Source: JAJTHY01 sp964458795 (GTDB lineage Bacteria > Pseudomonadota > Alphaproteobacteria > Rickettsiales > Midichloriaceae). From it: a DNA stretch of 20,189 nt. Positions 1-6,950 of the stretch are shown here, piece by piece. The notes beneath the pieces were generated by a model that saw nothing but the letters and a program-made list of their open reading frames with translations, was not told the origin of the DNA and made no database searches. The DNA lies in NCBI GenBank assembly GCA_964458795.1, contig CAYWJW010000027.1, positions 1-20,189 on the forward strand, given 5' to 3'. Numbering within the stretch: position 1 is the first letter of the stretch; every line of letters begins with the position of its first letter. The translations under genes were made by a program, and so were the position numbers.

Positions 1-21
1 TTTTCTTCTCATCTCTTCCAC

Positions 22-39
22 ATAACATTTTTATGTTAT
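22..39. other. short AT-rich hairpin in intergenic DNA
   Basis: ATAACAT (22-28) and ATGTTAT (33-39) form a perfect 7-bp inverted repeat around a TTTT loop. The stem is AT-rich and there is no clear T-run after it, so a terminator role is not supported. Apart from this, the 135-158 palindrome and the repeat at 251-271, I see no gene or signal in 1-267. Confidence 0.35.
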
Positions 40-134
40 CTGGTACAGCCCCAATTACTTTTCTTTTTTAATTATTAAAGTTCAAAACTCTCTTTCTATA
101 AAACATTATGAGCGTTAGTGAAGCTTTAATATGG

Positions 135-158
135 ACCCCGCGATCGGAGTCGCGGGGT
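135..158. repeat. GC-rich palindrome of Rickettsiales dispersed-repeat type
   Basis: ACCCCGCGA (135-143) and TCGCGGGGT (150-158) pair perfectly over 9 bp with the 6-nt loop TCGGAG, and TGACA follows. The stem is far more GC-rich than its surroundings. Palindromes of the form 'GATCCCGCG...CGCGGGATGACA' are a familiar dispersed repeat in Rickettsiales genomes, and this copy resembles them. It has no T-run directly behind it, so I call it a repeat rather than an intrinsic terminator. It may still act as a 3' stabiliser for the kinase gene that ends at 268 on the minus strand. Confidence 0.6.
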
Positions 159-250
159 GACATTCCAGGGTTACTTTTTTATTCCGGATACTAGTAGAAC
201 TTTTACAGGGATGACAGGAATTGGGCTTTACTTGCTGTATTACTTATAAC

Positions 251-271
251 CTAATCCCGAACTGAGGTTAG
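251..271. repeat. dispersed repeat TAATCCCGAAYTSAGG, copy 1
   Basis: The core TAATCCCGAACTGAGG lies in a partly palindromic setting: TAACCT at 248-253 is the reverse complement of AGGTTA at 265-270. Near-identical cores occur at 4885-4902 and 14291-14306. This copy supplies the stop codon of the minus-strand histidine kinase, so the repeat sits exactly at a gene end. Confidence 0.5.
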
Positions 272-1758
272 GTAAGGGGTGCCTGAACCTCTACATCATT
301 GCTTTGGAATGCAAACGTTATGGTTACCGTAGTACCTAGGCCTGGTTCGCTTTGGATATCGAAACTTCCATGCATAAGTTCTATAAGTTTTTTAGTAAGC
401 GGCAAACCTAACCCCGTGCCTTCAAAACGCTTACTTAGTGTGCTCTCAACTTGGCCAAATGGCGAAAGTGCACGAGCAAGATCTTGTGCAACCATGCCTA
501 CGCCGCTATCTTTGATTTGTAAAATTACTGAATTATTATCCACGTCTTTCCAAACCTTAGTAATAACCTGACCGCCCTCTGGAGTAAACTTTACAGCATT
601 GGATAGTAAGTTTAGCACAATTTGTTTTGTACGCTTTGTATCAGCCATAACTATAATGTGCTCCGCTGGAACTTCATCAACTAGTTGAACTTTGACCTCA
701 TCTGCCCTTGGCGCCATCATTCTTAGGCAAATCTTAATTGTTTTAGTCAAATCAACTTGTTCAAAATCAATTTGCAGCTTATTTTCTTCAGCTTTGGAAA
801 AATCTAGAATGTCATTGATTAAGCTGAGCAAATGCACCCCAGATGCATGAATATCATGTACAAACTCTTTATATTTTTCATTAGCAATCGGCCCAAGGGA
901 TTCACTATTTATAATTTCTGAAAACCCAATGATTGCATTAAGCGGTGTGCGTAATTCATGGCTAACATTTGCAAGAAACTGGGATTTAGCCTTGCTCTCA
1001 GATTCTGCAATTGCTTTCGCATTGGCTAGTTCAAGCCCAGCTTCCTGTTGCTTTTCTATCAACTCCTCAACTTTCTTAGAGGTGAACACTGAAAACCATA
1101 CTATTGGCGTTATGATGAGAGCTAACAATATGGTTATTAGGTATTCAATTACTGTAAGCATTCTGTAGTGGTAGTTTATATCATAGACAAATTCAATAAC
1201 ACCTTTTGCACCATCTGCAGCGGCTTGATTTGAAGAACTTACTTCTCTGGTTACAGAAATCGGTCTAACTACGGTTAATACGATCTTTTTCTCAGTGCCT
1301 TTAAGGCTTTTAATCGTACTTGTTGCTATGCCTATGTGTTTATAATCTAATTCGTCTGAACCTATTGCATGAATAGCTTTCTGAACCCCAGCTTCGTTTC
1401 CGGTTATATTCAAACCTTCATTACTATCAAAAAGCAGCTGATTATCTAAACTAAATACTTTCACTTTCAATAAATGCTTGGTTTCTAGATATTCGCGCGA
1501 AACAATAATAAATGATTGGTACTGATATAAACTTGGCCATTCTGAAGCCGGTATGCCTTTAATGTAGCTTACTACGGGATAATAGCGGTTCCAGATATTT
1601 TTAGAATATGCTTCAAATAACTCTTGGCTAAGATCCTCCAAGGGCTCGGAGATGAAATGCTTAACTATATATTCTTTTGCGTAATGGCTACCTATAAATG
1701 AACCAATTAACACAACTAGTGCCATCGTAATGCTAAATATACGTATGTTAGCAAACAT
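268..1758 (-). CDS. membrane sensor histidine kinase, PleC/DivJ-like
   Basis: 496-aa inner-membrane sensor kinase. One transmembrane helix lies at about residues 7-24, followed by a roughly 180-residue extracytoplasmic sensor region and a second helix at about 205-227. A short coiled coil (about 230-258) leads into the HisKA domain, whose box HELRTPLNAIIGF carries the phospho-acceptor His267. The HATPase domain has the N-box NLLSNAVKF (383-391), G1 box DSGVGM (417-422) and G2 box GTGLGL (447-452). All catalytic motifs are intact. There is no receiver domain and no obvious HAMP or PAS domain. The phrase LNAIIGFSEII..ESLGP after the His is typical of the PleC/DivJ cell-cycle kinases of alphaproteobacteria; the exact orthologue is not certain. 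No response regulator is nearby. The gene is divergent from the coiled-coil gene at 1944. I see no strong Shine-Dalgarno sequence before the ATG. Confidence 0.93.
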   Translation of the reverse strand: MFANIRIFSITMALVVLIGSFIGSHYAKEYIVKHFISEPLEDLSQELFEAYSKNIWNRYYPVVSYIKGIPASEWPSLYQYQSFIIVSREYLETKHLLKVKVFSLDNQLLFDSNEGLNITGNEAGVQKAIHAIGSDELDYKHIGIATSTIKSLKGTEKKIVLTVVRPISVTREVSSSNQAAADGAKGVIEFVYDINYHYRMLTVIEYLITILLALIITPIVWFSVFTSKKVEELIEKQQEAGLELANAKAIAESESKAKSQFLANVSHELRTPLNAIIGFSEIINSESLGPIANEKYKEFVHDIHASGVHLLSLINDILDFSKAEENKLQIDFEQVDLTKTIKICLRMMAPRADEVKVQLVDEVPAEHIIVMADTKRTKQIVLNLLSNAVKFTPEGGQVITKVWKDVDNNSVILQIKDSGVGMVAQDLARALSPFGQVESTLSKRFEGTGLGLPLTKKLIELMHGSFDIQSEPGLGTTVTITFAFQSNDVEVQAPLT

Positions 1759-1882
1759 TCAAAGGGCCATATACATGTCAATACTTATATATTCAATTAT
1801 TTAACTCAGTTTTGCAAGAAAAAGGTAATTTATTCCGCATCTGTCAGTTATTTATTGTAATTGGTGTAACATTTTCGCCGCG

Positions 1883-1898
1883 TTAACCAGTTATTAAC
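1883..1898 (+). promoter_or_regulatory. candidate CtrA box TTAA-N7-TTAAC
   Basis: TTAA at 1883-1886, seven bases, then TTAAC at 1894-1898 matches exactly the full CtrA-binding consensus of alphaproteobacteria. It lies 46 bases upstream of the ATG at 1944 and in the divergent region of a PleC/DivJ-like kinase, the family that feeds the CtrA phosphorelay. In DNA this AT-rich, a few TTAA-N7-TTAA strings per 20 kb are expected by chance, so position and the trailing C are the only added support. Confidence 0.4.
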
Positions 1899-1943
1899 CT
1901 CTTTCAACTAGAATTGGAATAGTAAATAAGTTGAGAGCTGTTT

Positions 1944-3236
1944 ATGGAAGAAGTAAATGAACGCAGATCAGCGGATACAGATAGTTATGTAAGAAGTGTT
2001 GCGATCACTATTCGCGCGCTGATAGCCCAGATTAGAAGTAATCCGGCTGACTTCCCTGCATTGCGCGCTCTCATAAGCGATCTACTAGGTACTGCAGGAC
2101 TAGATGAAGTAGACCCTGGCCTTGCCGCGGATGCAGCGCACGCACTGATGGAAGCTAGTGAAAAGACCAGAGCCATGTCTTCCCCAGCTCCTACTGCAGA
2201 TACTGAAATTAACCTTACAGACGCGCAAAAGAAGCAGCTCCTTGATCTTTATTCTGCTATAGACGAACTGAAAGAAGAAATGCGAAAACTCTCTGAAATC
2301 CTTGAAGAGATTAAGAAAAAAGAAGATGAACTTGCAAAGCTTGTCTTAGCAATCGAGCAAAATCCATTTTCTAAGAACGCAGAGACTGATCGTATTGCTA
2401 GGAATAAATTGATCTTCGATACGATCAATTTATCCTTGGAGCTCAATGATAGCATCAAGAACAGCGATCAACGTTTAACGGAATGTAAAGTTAAAAGGGA
2501 TAGGATTGATAAGGATGAGACTCTTACTGAAGATCAGAGAAAAGCGCTATTAAGCCAGGCTGATAGGGATATAGAGGTTGTTGCAGAAGAGTTGAAAATA
2601 ATTAAAGGCCAAAGTATTGAATATGCGAGAAAAGTAGCTAGTGACTTGGAAAGAGCTTTATTAGAAGAGGTAGCAGCTAAAGTGTGCTCTACCGAACAGG
2701 AATACACAGAAAAGATGAGAAATGGGCTACTTGATCCTGATAAAAAAGAGATTGCTGCTTTTATTGAAAAAATCAAAGCCACACCGATTGAAAAGCGAGA
2801 AGCTGATTATGCGGACTTTGTAGAGCGTTTTGTCGATAAGAGAGTAGCTGCTGTTGATCTTACGTTAGTAATAAAGGATAGGACAGTAAAAGCGAATGAA
2901 GGAATGTCTGGTACAGGAGCTCCACAGGTTCCTGAAGATAAAGCAACTGTAATTAAGCAGGAAACGGGTCAAAATCCTCCTATTGTTGAAGTTGCAAATC
3001 CAACTCCAGTACAAACGCCGGTCAGGAAAAGTAGGGCATCTCAAGAGAATATGACAGCAGATGATATTAACATCTTGACTCAAAACGCAGAAACAAAAGT
3101 AGCTCCACCTAAAACACATGCTGAAAGAATAGCTGCAAGTAGAGGTGAGCAGAAGCTTTCTACAAATGATAGGCCAAAGAATCATGTAGAAGCACTGCGC
3201 CAACAAAATAGCCATGATCCTTCTCGTTCTCGGTAA
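1944..3236 (+). CDS. hypothetical coiled-coil protein with disordered tail
   Basis: 430-aa soluble, strongly charged protein that I do not recognise. It has no signal peptide or membrane helix. Residues 1-75 look globular and helical. Residues about 90-140 carry heptad-like Leu/Glu/Lys spacing (LYSAIDELKEEMRKLSEILE) suggesting a coiled coil, and charged helices continue to about residue 310. The last 110 residues are rich in Pro, Thr, Asn, Gln and Lys and look disordered, ending in basic HDPSRSR. An unstructured basic tail on a coiled-coil protein is compatible with a secreted effector of an intracellular bacterium, but nothing here proves secretion. Start: the ATG at 1944 follows a weak GAGAG at a plausible distance. 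The gene is a single unit, divergent from the histidine kinase, with a CtrA-like motif upstream. An alternative is a structural or cell-division-associated coiled-coil protein. Confidence 0.8.
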   Translation: MEEVNERRSADTDSYVRSVAITIRALIAQIRSNPADFPALRALISDLLGTAGLDEVDPGLAADAAHALMEASEKTRAMSSPAPTADTEINLTDAQKKQLLDLYSAIDELKEEMRKLSEILEEIKKKEDELAKLVLAIEQNPFSKNAETDRIARNKLIFDTINLSLELNDSIKNSDQRLTECKVKRDRIDKDETLTEDQRKALLSQADRDIEVVAEELKIIKGQSIEYARKVASDLERALLEEVAAKVCSTEQEYTEKMRNGLLDPDKKEIAAFIEKIKATPIEKREADYADFVERFVDKRVAAVDLTLVIKDRTVKANEGMSGTGAPQVPEDKATVIKQETGQNPPIVEVANPTPVQTPVRKSRASQENMTADDINILTQNAETKVAPPKTHAERIAASRGEQKLSTNDRPKNHVEALRQQNSHDPSRSR

Positions 3237-3303
3237 AAAGGTCGAAACAAAGGATATCTTCTAATAAGATCTTAACAAAAATGAAATATTTTAATTATTT
3301 TGC

Positions 3304-3332
3304 TTGATTTGCGACTATCTTTTTGAGATAAT
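3304..3332 (+). promoter_or_regulatory. putative sigma70 promoter of the ankyrin gene
   Basis: TTGATT (3304-3309), a 17-bp spacer and GATAAT (3327-3332) form a plausible promoter. It lies 48 bases before the ankyrin-gene ATG. The -10 hexamer lies inside the first copy of the 13-bp repeat listed next. Confidence 0.4.
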
Positions 3333-3352
3333 TGCCAACTGAGATAATTACC
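3324..3352 (+). repeat. tandem 13-bp repeat, candidate operator
   Basis: TGAGATAATTGCC (3324-3336) and TGAGATAATTACC (3340-3352) differ at one base and repeat with a 16-bp period, about one and a half helical turns. The first copy covers the putative -10 box and the second falls in the predicted start of the transcript. This arrangement suits a repressor or activator that binds twice. Confidence 0.45.
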
Positions 3353-3379
3353 AGGTTTACAAATTCATAGGAGGTAACT

Positions 3380-4255
3380 ATGCAAAATTCTCAAATATCT
3401 GAAAAAATAAGAAAAATTCATGACCAATACATCGGTTTTGCTAAAGACGATAAGGATTACGACGAGATCCTCTTTTCAACTGGAGAGCTTATCAAACAAA
3501 TAGGTACAGAAGCCACGGCTGCATTCCTCAATTTACAAGACAAAAACGGTGAAACTCTATCTCATCACATAGTTAAAAACCCTTTAAATGGCCATAGACC
3601 AGGCACTTGGGCTATTATTGAACTTCACCTTAAGGGAGCCAATCTTAATATTGCAGATAACTATGGCAACACCGCTTTGCATGCTTGTGCTAATCTATAC
3701 AAAGGTCTTATGCATGCGCAGGTATCAAGCGAGGGGTTGACGCCTTTTGCTTCTGACTTAAAGTTCGTTGGGCTGATAAAGGTAGGCCTAAAACATAGGC
3801 CTGGCGATGAGCGTATTATGTTTGCCCTTATGGCAGATGTCGGGGCAATGCTAGCATGCGGTGCTGACCCGCGTGTTAAGAACAAAAAAGGTGAAACAGT
3901 ATTAGGCATGGTTGCAGATATTGCCAAGATGTTGAAAGCTGATTCTGCTAAGCCAAATATTTCCGAAGCTTCTTGCAAAAAAGCATTTTCGGTATTTTTT
4001 GCAAGAGAGAAGTTTTCTTTTAGTCACAGTGAAGTTAATAATGATACTAGGTACCCTTGGGCACTGAACGTAGTTAACTGGGTAGAAAGCTTAAATCTTC
4101 CGACTTCAGTTGGCAATGTATCGCTTGTCGCAAAGCCAGGTGCAAGTTCATCAGATGATGATTGCTGTATCCCGGCTAATAAAACAAAATATGCAGCTAC
4201 AGTAACGGCTACAAGAGCAACTGCTGCTAATGATGGCGGATGCACTTTGTTCTAG
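3380..4255 (+). CDS. ankyrin-repeat protein with C-terminal CaaX box
   Basis: 291-aa soluble protein. Degenerate ankyrin repeats are visible as NLQDKNGETLSHHIV (51-65), GANLNIADNYGNTALHACA (86-104) and GADPRVKNKKGETVLGMV (161-178). The N-terminal 45 and C-terminal ~100 residues lie outside the repeats. The protein ends Gly-Gly-Cys-Thr-Leu-Phe: Cys288-TLF is a CaaX-type prenylation motif, and Phe in the last place fits type I geranylgeranyl or farnesyl transferase. A Cys-Cys pair (262-263) lies upstream in a Ser/Asp-rich linker. Bacteria lack CaaX prenyltransferases, so the motif would work only in a eukaryotic host, as known for Legionella AnkB. I infer a secreted, host-membrane-anchored effector; secretion itself is not shown. 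The start is secure: AGGAGG (3369-3374) lies 5 nt before the ATG. It is followed by a strong terminator and is a single transcription unit. Confidence 0.88.
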   Translation: MQNSQISEKIRKIHDQYIGFAKDDKDYDEILFSTGELIKQIGTEATAAFLNLQDKNGETLSHHIVKNPLNGHRPGTWAIIELHLKGANLNIADNYGNTALHACANLYKGLMHAQVSSEGLTPFASDLKFVGLIKVGLKHRPGDERIMFALMADVGAMLACGADPRVKNKKGETVLGMVADIAKMLKADSAKPNISEASCKKAFSVFFAREKFSFSHSEVNNDTRYPWALNVVNWVESLNLPTSVGNVSLVAKPGASSSDDDCCIPANKTKYAATVTATRATAANDGGCTLF

Positions 4256-4269
4256 GATAACTGTGCAAT

Positions 4270-4307
4270 AATAAACTAGGGCTAAAGTTAATCAGCCCTA
4301 GTTTATT
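4270..4307 (+). terminator. intrinsic terminator after the ankyrin gene
   Basis: A perfect 14-bp inverted repeat, AATAAACTAGGGCT (4270-4283) and AGCCCTAGTTTATT (4294-4307), encloses a 10-nt loop. It starts 15 bases after the TAG stop at 4253-4255. The 3' arm ends in GTTTATT, giving the U-rich tail. Being nearly symmetric, it could also stop transcription coming from the right. Confidence 0.8.
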
Positions 4308-4429
4308 GTCACATTATCCCCAGCCCATCAGGATTTAACGGATATTTTTACTTCCGCCTTCACGCCTCCCAAGATGGATAATATGTTCCATCTTTTTTTA
4401 TTTTCTTACCAACCTGAGGAAATTCAAAG

Positions 4430-4446
4430 GTTATCCGCTTTTTAAT
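4430..4446 (+). repeat. 17-bp direct repeat, copy 1
   Basis: GTTATCCGCTTTTTAAT occurs here and again, identical, at 4872-4888. The two copies lie on either side of the MITE. On the minus strand both fall in open frames reading IKKRIT. Confidence 0.55.
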
Positions 4447-4511
4447 GTACATGACACTTTCTTTGTTTAGTTCAAGTTTAATGGGCCATACAACCGCATC
4501 ACTGTCAAGCA

Positions 4512-4800
4512 GGCGTTGTTGCATGAATAGCACATCACCCTACAGCCTGCTAAATACACGACAGAGAGTATGTCTCTTCAATCAATATCGCTTCACTTCT
4601 TACCTTCTTAGATCCCTACGTCGCTCTCGCTCCTCAGGATGACAAATCCCTGGAAAAACCTAGTCTCCGTCATCCTGAGGAGCCGCAGGCGACGTGGGGA
4701 TCTAGGAAGTTTAGAGGTCAGATGATGGTCATAAAAAACACTGCTCCTATCCCCATAGTTACTTGATTTGAATGAACTCAAGTTTCCATGCAACAACGCC
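4512..4800. mobile_element. 289-bp MITE, IS5/IS903-type ends
   Basis: The element is bounded by perfect 14-bp terminal inverted repeats, GGCGTTGTTGCATG at 4512-4525 and its reverse complement at 4787-4800. Directly outside them lies a perfect 9-bp target-site duplication, TGTCAAGCA (4503-4511 and 4801-4809). Ends of the form GGC-TTGTTG and 9-bp duplications are characteristic of the IS903 group of the IS5 family, so this is best read as a non-autonomous derivative mobilised by such a transposase. There is no transposase gene inside. The interior is mostly a long nested hairpin (4604-4709). The intact ends and duplication suggest a fairly recent insertion. Open frames that cross its borders are artefacts of the insertion. 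Confidence 0.82.
4604..4709. repeat. long imperfect hairpin repeat inside the MITE
   Basis: The left arm (4604-4643) begins CTTCTTAGATCCCTACGTCG and ends CTCCTCAGGATGAC. The right arm (4669-4709) is its reverse complement with only a few mismatches and one indel; the loop is 25 nt. Arms of the type 'GTCATCCTGAGGAG...GATCT' recur in intergenic DNA of several alphaproteobacterial symbionts. The hairpin may be part of the MITE or an older palindromic repeat captured by it. Confidence 0.65.
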
Positions 4801-4871
4801 TGTCAAGCAGCGGTATGACATTCTTTTTATATCAATGCATTACTACTTTTTTCTCAAGTTCTGTCATGTGC

Positions 4872-4888
4872 GTTATCCGCTTTTTAAT
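4872..4888 (+). repeat. 17-bp direct repeat, copy 2
   Basis: Identical to 4430-4446. It runs directly into the dispersed TAATCCCGAACTCAGG repeat at 4885-4902, so the two repeat signals overlap by four bases. Confidence 0.55.
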
Positions 4889-4902
4889 CCCGAACTCAGG
4901 TT
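4885..4902. repeat. dispersed repeat TAATCCCGAAYTSAGG, copy 2
   Basis: TAATCCCGAACTCAGGTT matches copy 1 (251-271) at all but one position of the 18-bp core and copy 3 (14291-14306) at all but one position of the 16-bp core. This copy lies in decayed intergenic DNA. Confidence 0.5.
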
Positions 4903-4995
4903 TATAGAAGAGCCAAAAATATTTTGCACAGGGACTTCCATTGGCCTTCCGAGTCAAGTATTCTAATAAATATAAGATAAGAGAAGTGAGTCATT

Positions 4996-5169
4996 ATGGT
5001 AAAAAGTTATTCAGTTCTAGAAGATTTTAAGAAAAGTACGTCGGTAGATGAGGTCACTTATATTCGTATGTATAGCGGTTTTGCTATAGGTGATACCTCA
5101 ACTCTAGCAGAGCCTGAAGTAGTTGATGATTTAATTAAGAATTCCGTTTACCGACGCGATTTATTCTAG
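4996..5169 (+). CDS. small hypothetical protein, 57 aa
   Basis: The open frame starts at ATG 4996 as MVKSYSVLEDFKKSTSVDEV and ends in VYRRDLF with TAG at 5167-5169. Composition is that of a soluble, acidic, folded small protein with no membrane helix. A weak purine run (GAGAAGTGAG) lies 6-15 nt before the ATG. The gene is convergent with the FAD dehydrogenase and the two share the palindromic stop CTAG (5166-5169). No family is recognised. A short frame at 15740 with an excellent Shine-Dalgarno sequence starts in the same way (MVKCYS). It could be a real micro-protein or the surviving part of a longer gene. Confidence 0.5.
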   Translation: MVKSYSVLEDFKKSTSVDEVTYIRMYSGFAIGDTSTLAEPEVVDDLIKNSVYRRDLF

Positions 5170-6776
5170 GCCATGCTAAGCGCTACAGCCTCAGCGATCT
5201 TAATCCCATCTACTCCTGCCGACAAAATACCACCTGCATAACCTGCACCTTCTCCTGCCGGGAATAAGCCTTTGGTGTTAATGCTTTGGAAGCTCGCATC
5301 GCGCTTGATACGAATTGGAGAAGAGGTGCGAGTTTCTACACCAGTTAGCACTGCATCATTCATATCGAAGCCTGGTACTTGTCGACCGAAGACAGGGAGA
5401 GCTTCGCGGATGGCATCAATAGCATAATCTGGAAGACAGGAAGAGAGATCGGTTGGCGTTACGCCTGGCTTATAGGAAGGTATGACACTACCTAAGTTAG
5501 TAGAGGGTATCCCAGCAATAAAATCACCCACTGTTTGGGCAGGTGCAGCATATGTGCCGCCACCAGCTATAAAGGCAGCAGATTCCCACTTGCGCTGGAA
5601 CTCGATGCCAGCAAGCTGTCCACCCGGGTAATCATCAGGCGTTATGCCTACAACAATGCCAGCGTTAGCATTGCGCTCGGCGCGTGAATACTGGCTCATG
5701 CCATTGGTAACCACGCGCCCTTCTTCCGACGTAGCAGCAACCACCGTGCCACCCGGACACATGCAGAAGCTGTATACATCACGCCCATTTGTGGCATGAT
5801 GCACTAATTTATAATCTGCAGCACCAAGGATAGGATTGCCAGAATTCTTGCCAAAGCGGGCCATATCAATGAGTGATTGCGGATGCTCTATGCGAAGGCC
5901 TAAGGAAAAAGGTTTGGCTTCAATATAGACACCTAAATCTGCAAGTAGCTTAAATGTATCGCGTGAGCTATGGCCTATGGCGAGCACTACATGGTCGGAT
6001 TCGATATGCTCTCCACTCGCCAGCATAACCCCTCGCACTTGCCTTGTGCCATCGCTGGATATGTTAATATCTATATCTGTTACTCGGCTTTGGAAGCGAT
6101 ACTCCCCCCCAAGCGATTCAATGGTCCTACGTATATTCTCTACCATCTTTACCAGCCGAAACGTACCGATATGAGGCTTGGCTTCGGTTAATATATCTGG
6201 CGGGGCTTCTGCTTTCACAAATTCGGTTAAAACCTTGCGTCCAAGGTAGCGCGGGTCTTTGATCTGGCTGTAGAGCTTGCCATCGGAGAACGTGCCTGCA
6301 CCACCTTCACCGTATTGTACATTAGACTCGGGGTTAAGCACTGATCTACGCCATAGCCCCCAGGTATCTTTAGTACGCTCACGCACTACTTTGCCACGCT
6401 CTAGTATTATGGGCTTAAACCCCATCTGTGCCAAAAGCAGTGCGGCAAACAACCCACAAGGTCCGGCACCAATCACTATTGGGCGAGTGCCCAAGGTTTT
6501 TGGCGCTTTTGCTACGAAGCGATAAGTAGTGTCTGGCGTCGGCTGAACCCGCGCATCTTTATGGAGACGCTTAAGCACTGCTGCCTCATTTTTCACCTCT
6601 ACATCAAGTGAATAGATAAGTACAATAGACGATTTTTTACGCGCATCATTTGCACGCCGATATACCTTGCATGAGATAAGCTCATCTGGTGTAATCCTAA
6701 GGTACGCAATAACGGTCTCAGCAAGGGCTTCTTTAGAGTGATTTAGCGGGAGTTTAATTTCGGTTAGGCGGAGCAT
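5166..6776 (-). CDS. FAD-dependent dehydrogenase, COG2509 type
   Basis: 536-aa cytoplasmic flavoprotein. Residues 1-95 form the small N-terminal domain seen in this family (TEIKLPLNHSKEALAE at the start). The Rossmann FAD-binding motif follows as VIGAGPCGLFAALLLAQMG (101-119), with the acidic residue closing the second strand in IILERG (123-128). The block QYGEGGAGTFSDGKLYS and the later PAGEGAGYAGGILSAGVDG are hallmarks of the 'uncharacterised FAD-dependent dehydrogenase' group (COG2509), as is the length of about 540 residues. The substrate of this family is not established; no pathway can be assigned from neighbours. GC content is visibly higher than in surrounding genes. The ATG at 6774-6776 is the first in the frame, without a clear Shine-Dalgarno sequence. 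It converges on the small ORF at 4996, sharing the CTAG stop. Confidence 0.9.
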   Translation of the reverse strand: MLRLTEIKLPLNHSKEALAETVIAYLRITPDELISCKVYRRANDARKKSSIVLIYSLDVEVKNEAAVLKRLHKDARVQPTPDTTYRFVAKAPKTLGTRPIVIGAGPCGLFAALLLAQMGFKPIILERGKVVRERTKDTWGLWRRSVLNPESNVQYGEGGAGTFSDGKLYSQIKDPRYLGRKVLTEFVKAEAPPDILTEAKPHIGTFRLVKMVENIRRTIESLGGEYRFQSRVTDIDINISSDGTRQVRGVMLASGEHIESDHVVLAIGHSSRDTFKLLADLGVYIEAKPFSLGLRIEHPQSLIDMARFGKNSGNPILGAADYKLVHHATNGRDVYSFCMCPGGTVVAATSEEGRVVTNGMSQYSRAERNANAGIVVGITPDDYPGGQLAGIEFQRKWESAAFIAGGGTYAAPAQTVGDFIAGIPSTNLGSVIPSYKPGVTPTDLSSCLPDYAIDAIREALPVFGRQVPGFDMNDAVLTGVETRTSSPIRIKRDASFQSINTKGLFPAGEGAGYAGGILSAGVDGIKIAEAVALSMA

Positions 6777-6912
6777 GAGCTTATTTTATATGAGTAAGTC
6801 TGCACAGTATACATGATAGAACTAAGGCAGGGAAGTGGGTAATACCAAATTTAAAATTTTTCTACTAGAAAATCTTCTGGCTAGCAGATATAGCATATAC
6901 ATAATCCTCTGA

Positions 6913-6950
6913 TTAAACCATAACTAATCTAAAGAGAATAACTTTACTAA
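6913..6950. repeat. diverged repeat of the 8185-8224 remnant
   Basis: The 21 bases beginning TTAAACCATAACTAATCTAA match TTAAACCCTAACCAATCTAA at 8185 with two differences, and similarity continues more weakly for about 17 bases. On the minus strand the other copy reads KLLCLDWLGFK in an open frame; here the same register reads KLFSLD, a TAG, then LWF. This copy sits directly at the 3' end of the membrane-protein gene and overlaps its stop. Confidence 0.45.

Larger units (their letters stand above)
4360..4867 (-). pseudogene. decayed small protein gene split by a MITE
   Basis: Read on the minus strand, an open frame from the MITE edge (4511) to a TGA at 4360-4362 has protein-like composition: LDSDAVVWPIKLELNKE, then SVMYIKKRITFEFPQVGKK, then DGTYYPSWEA. 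If the MITE and one copy of its target duplication are removed, the frame continues in register into 4810-4867 as KKNVIPLL preceded by an in-frame TGA (4832-4834) and MTELEKKVVMH, with its Met codon at 4865-4867. That would be a roughly 70-codon gene with one nonsense codon and one insertion. The same frame stays open further upstream to about 4986 (for example SPCAKYFWLFYKPEFG) without a start codon. I do not recognise the family. The register across the repaired insertion is the main evidence that this was coding. Confidence 0.4.

Noticed and set aside
135..158. Intrinsic terminator for the histidine kinase
   Set aside because: The stem is strong but no T-run follows on either strand, and it lies over 100 bases past the stop; a dispersed palindrome explains it better.
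2865..3215. 116-aa minus-strand frame
   Set aside because: It is antisense to the coiled-coil gene and Cys/Tyr/Phe/Arg-rich in a way typical of shadow frames.
4608..4796. 62-aa minus-strand frame inside the MITE
   Set aside because: It lies wholly within the element and reads through the long hairpin; it has no transposase motif and its Arg/Ser/Leu content reflects the palindrome.
4445..4966. Two plus-strand frames of about 65 aa (4445-4642 and 4772-4966)
   Set aside because: Each crosses a MITE border, so it could not predate the insertion, and neither has a convincing start or composition.
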